Below are positions 5,357 to 5,429 of a DNA stretch of 5,429 nucleotides, piece by piece. The notes below the pieces were generated by a model. It had not been told where the DNA came from and did not search any database. It saw nothing but the letters and a program-made list of their open reading frames with translations. Within the stretch, counting starts at the first letter, position 1. Every line of letters begins with the position of its first letter. The stretch spans positions 5,620-11,048 of the forward strand of contig DAJO01000058.1 in the NCBI GenBank assembly GCA_002498985.1, written 5' to 3'. This stretch comes from Euryarchaeota archaeon UBA257 (lineage in GTDB: Archaea > Thermoplasmatota > Poseidoniia > Poseidoniales > Thalassarchaeaceae). Both the position numbers and the translations under genes were made by a program.

Positions 5357-5429
5357 TTAACCATACATGTTTGAAGCTTCATTAGTTGCTTGTTCAGCGC
5401 TTGGATTTAGTTGTGAAGCCATCATTTCT
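5357..5429 (-). CDS. C-terminal 23 residues of a convergent gene (start outside window)
   Basis: Read on the minus strand, the frame is open from the right edge to a TAA at 5359-5357 and encodes EMMASQLNPSAEQ followed by ATNEASNMYG. The stretch is alanine-, asparagine- and glutamine-rich, without rare residues, and ends in a plausible helical tail. Its stop abuts the ligA TAA with no base between, the compact convergent layout of streamlined genomes. The fragment is too short to name, and a chance open frame of this length is possible. Confidence 0.5.
   Translation of the reverse strand, partial: EMMASQLNPSAEQATNEASNMYG

Overview
The window looks like a piece of a planktonic euryarchaeal genome, most likely Marine Group II/III (Poseidoniia-like) or a close relative. 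The reasons are an unmistakably archaeal ribosomal protein/RNA polymerase cluster (L18e, L13, S9, RpoN) with strong GGTGA/GGAGGT ribosome binding sites, fairly AT-rich DNA with tight spacing, a large single-pass surface protein, and a bacterial-type NAD+-dependent DNA ligase. The lineage is an inference from gene content; no marker phylogeny could be run.

Layout. Positions 3-1373 (+) are the 3' part of a large membrane-anchored protein: beta-rich extracellular segments, one transmembrane helix, and a cytoplasmic domain resembling DUF4129. Positions 1374-1519 form a gene-free spacer with a candidate promoter and two inverted repeats that would form a structured 5' leader for the ribosomal operon. 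Positions 1520-3021 hold the operon rpl18e-rpl13-rps9-rpoN, with genes overlapping or separated by 2-11 nt. A tRNA-Pro(GGG) with an encoded CCA follows at 3073-3150. ligA occupies 3227-5356 and appears to have its own promoter with a leaderless or nearly leaderless start. The last 73 bases hold the C-terminus of a convergent minus-strand gene whose stop codon directly abuts the ligA stop.

How the genes relate. L18e, L13 and S9 are ribosomal subunit components and RpoN is a small zinc-binding RNA polymerase subunit, so the central block is a growth-linked expression operon, with the tRNA probably sharing the read-through transcript. The ligase is a separate replication/repair gene. It is complete, with all domains of the bacterial family, but ends in a short tail whose last seven residues (QKSLMDF) resemble a PCNA-interacting peptide. 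That would fit a bacterial-type ligase adapted to the archaeal sliding clamp, and it is the most interesting candidate here. The second is the structured leader of the ribosomal operon. I found no CRISPR array, insertion sequence, phage gene or defence system.
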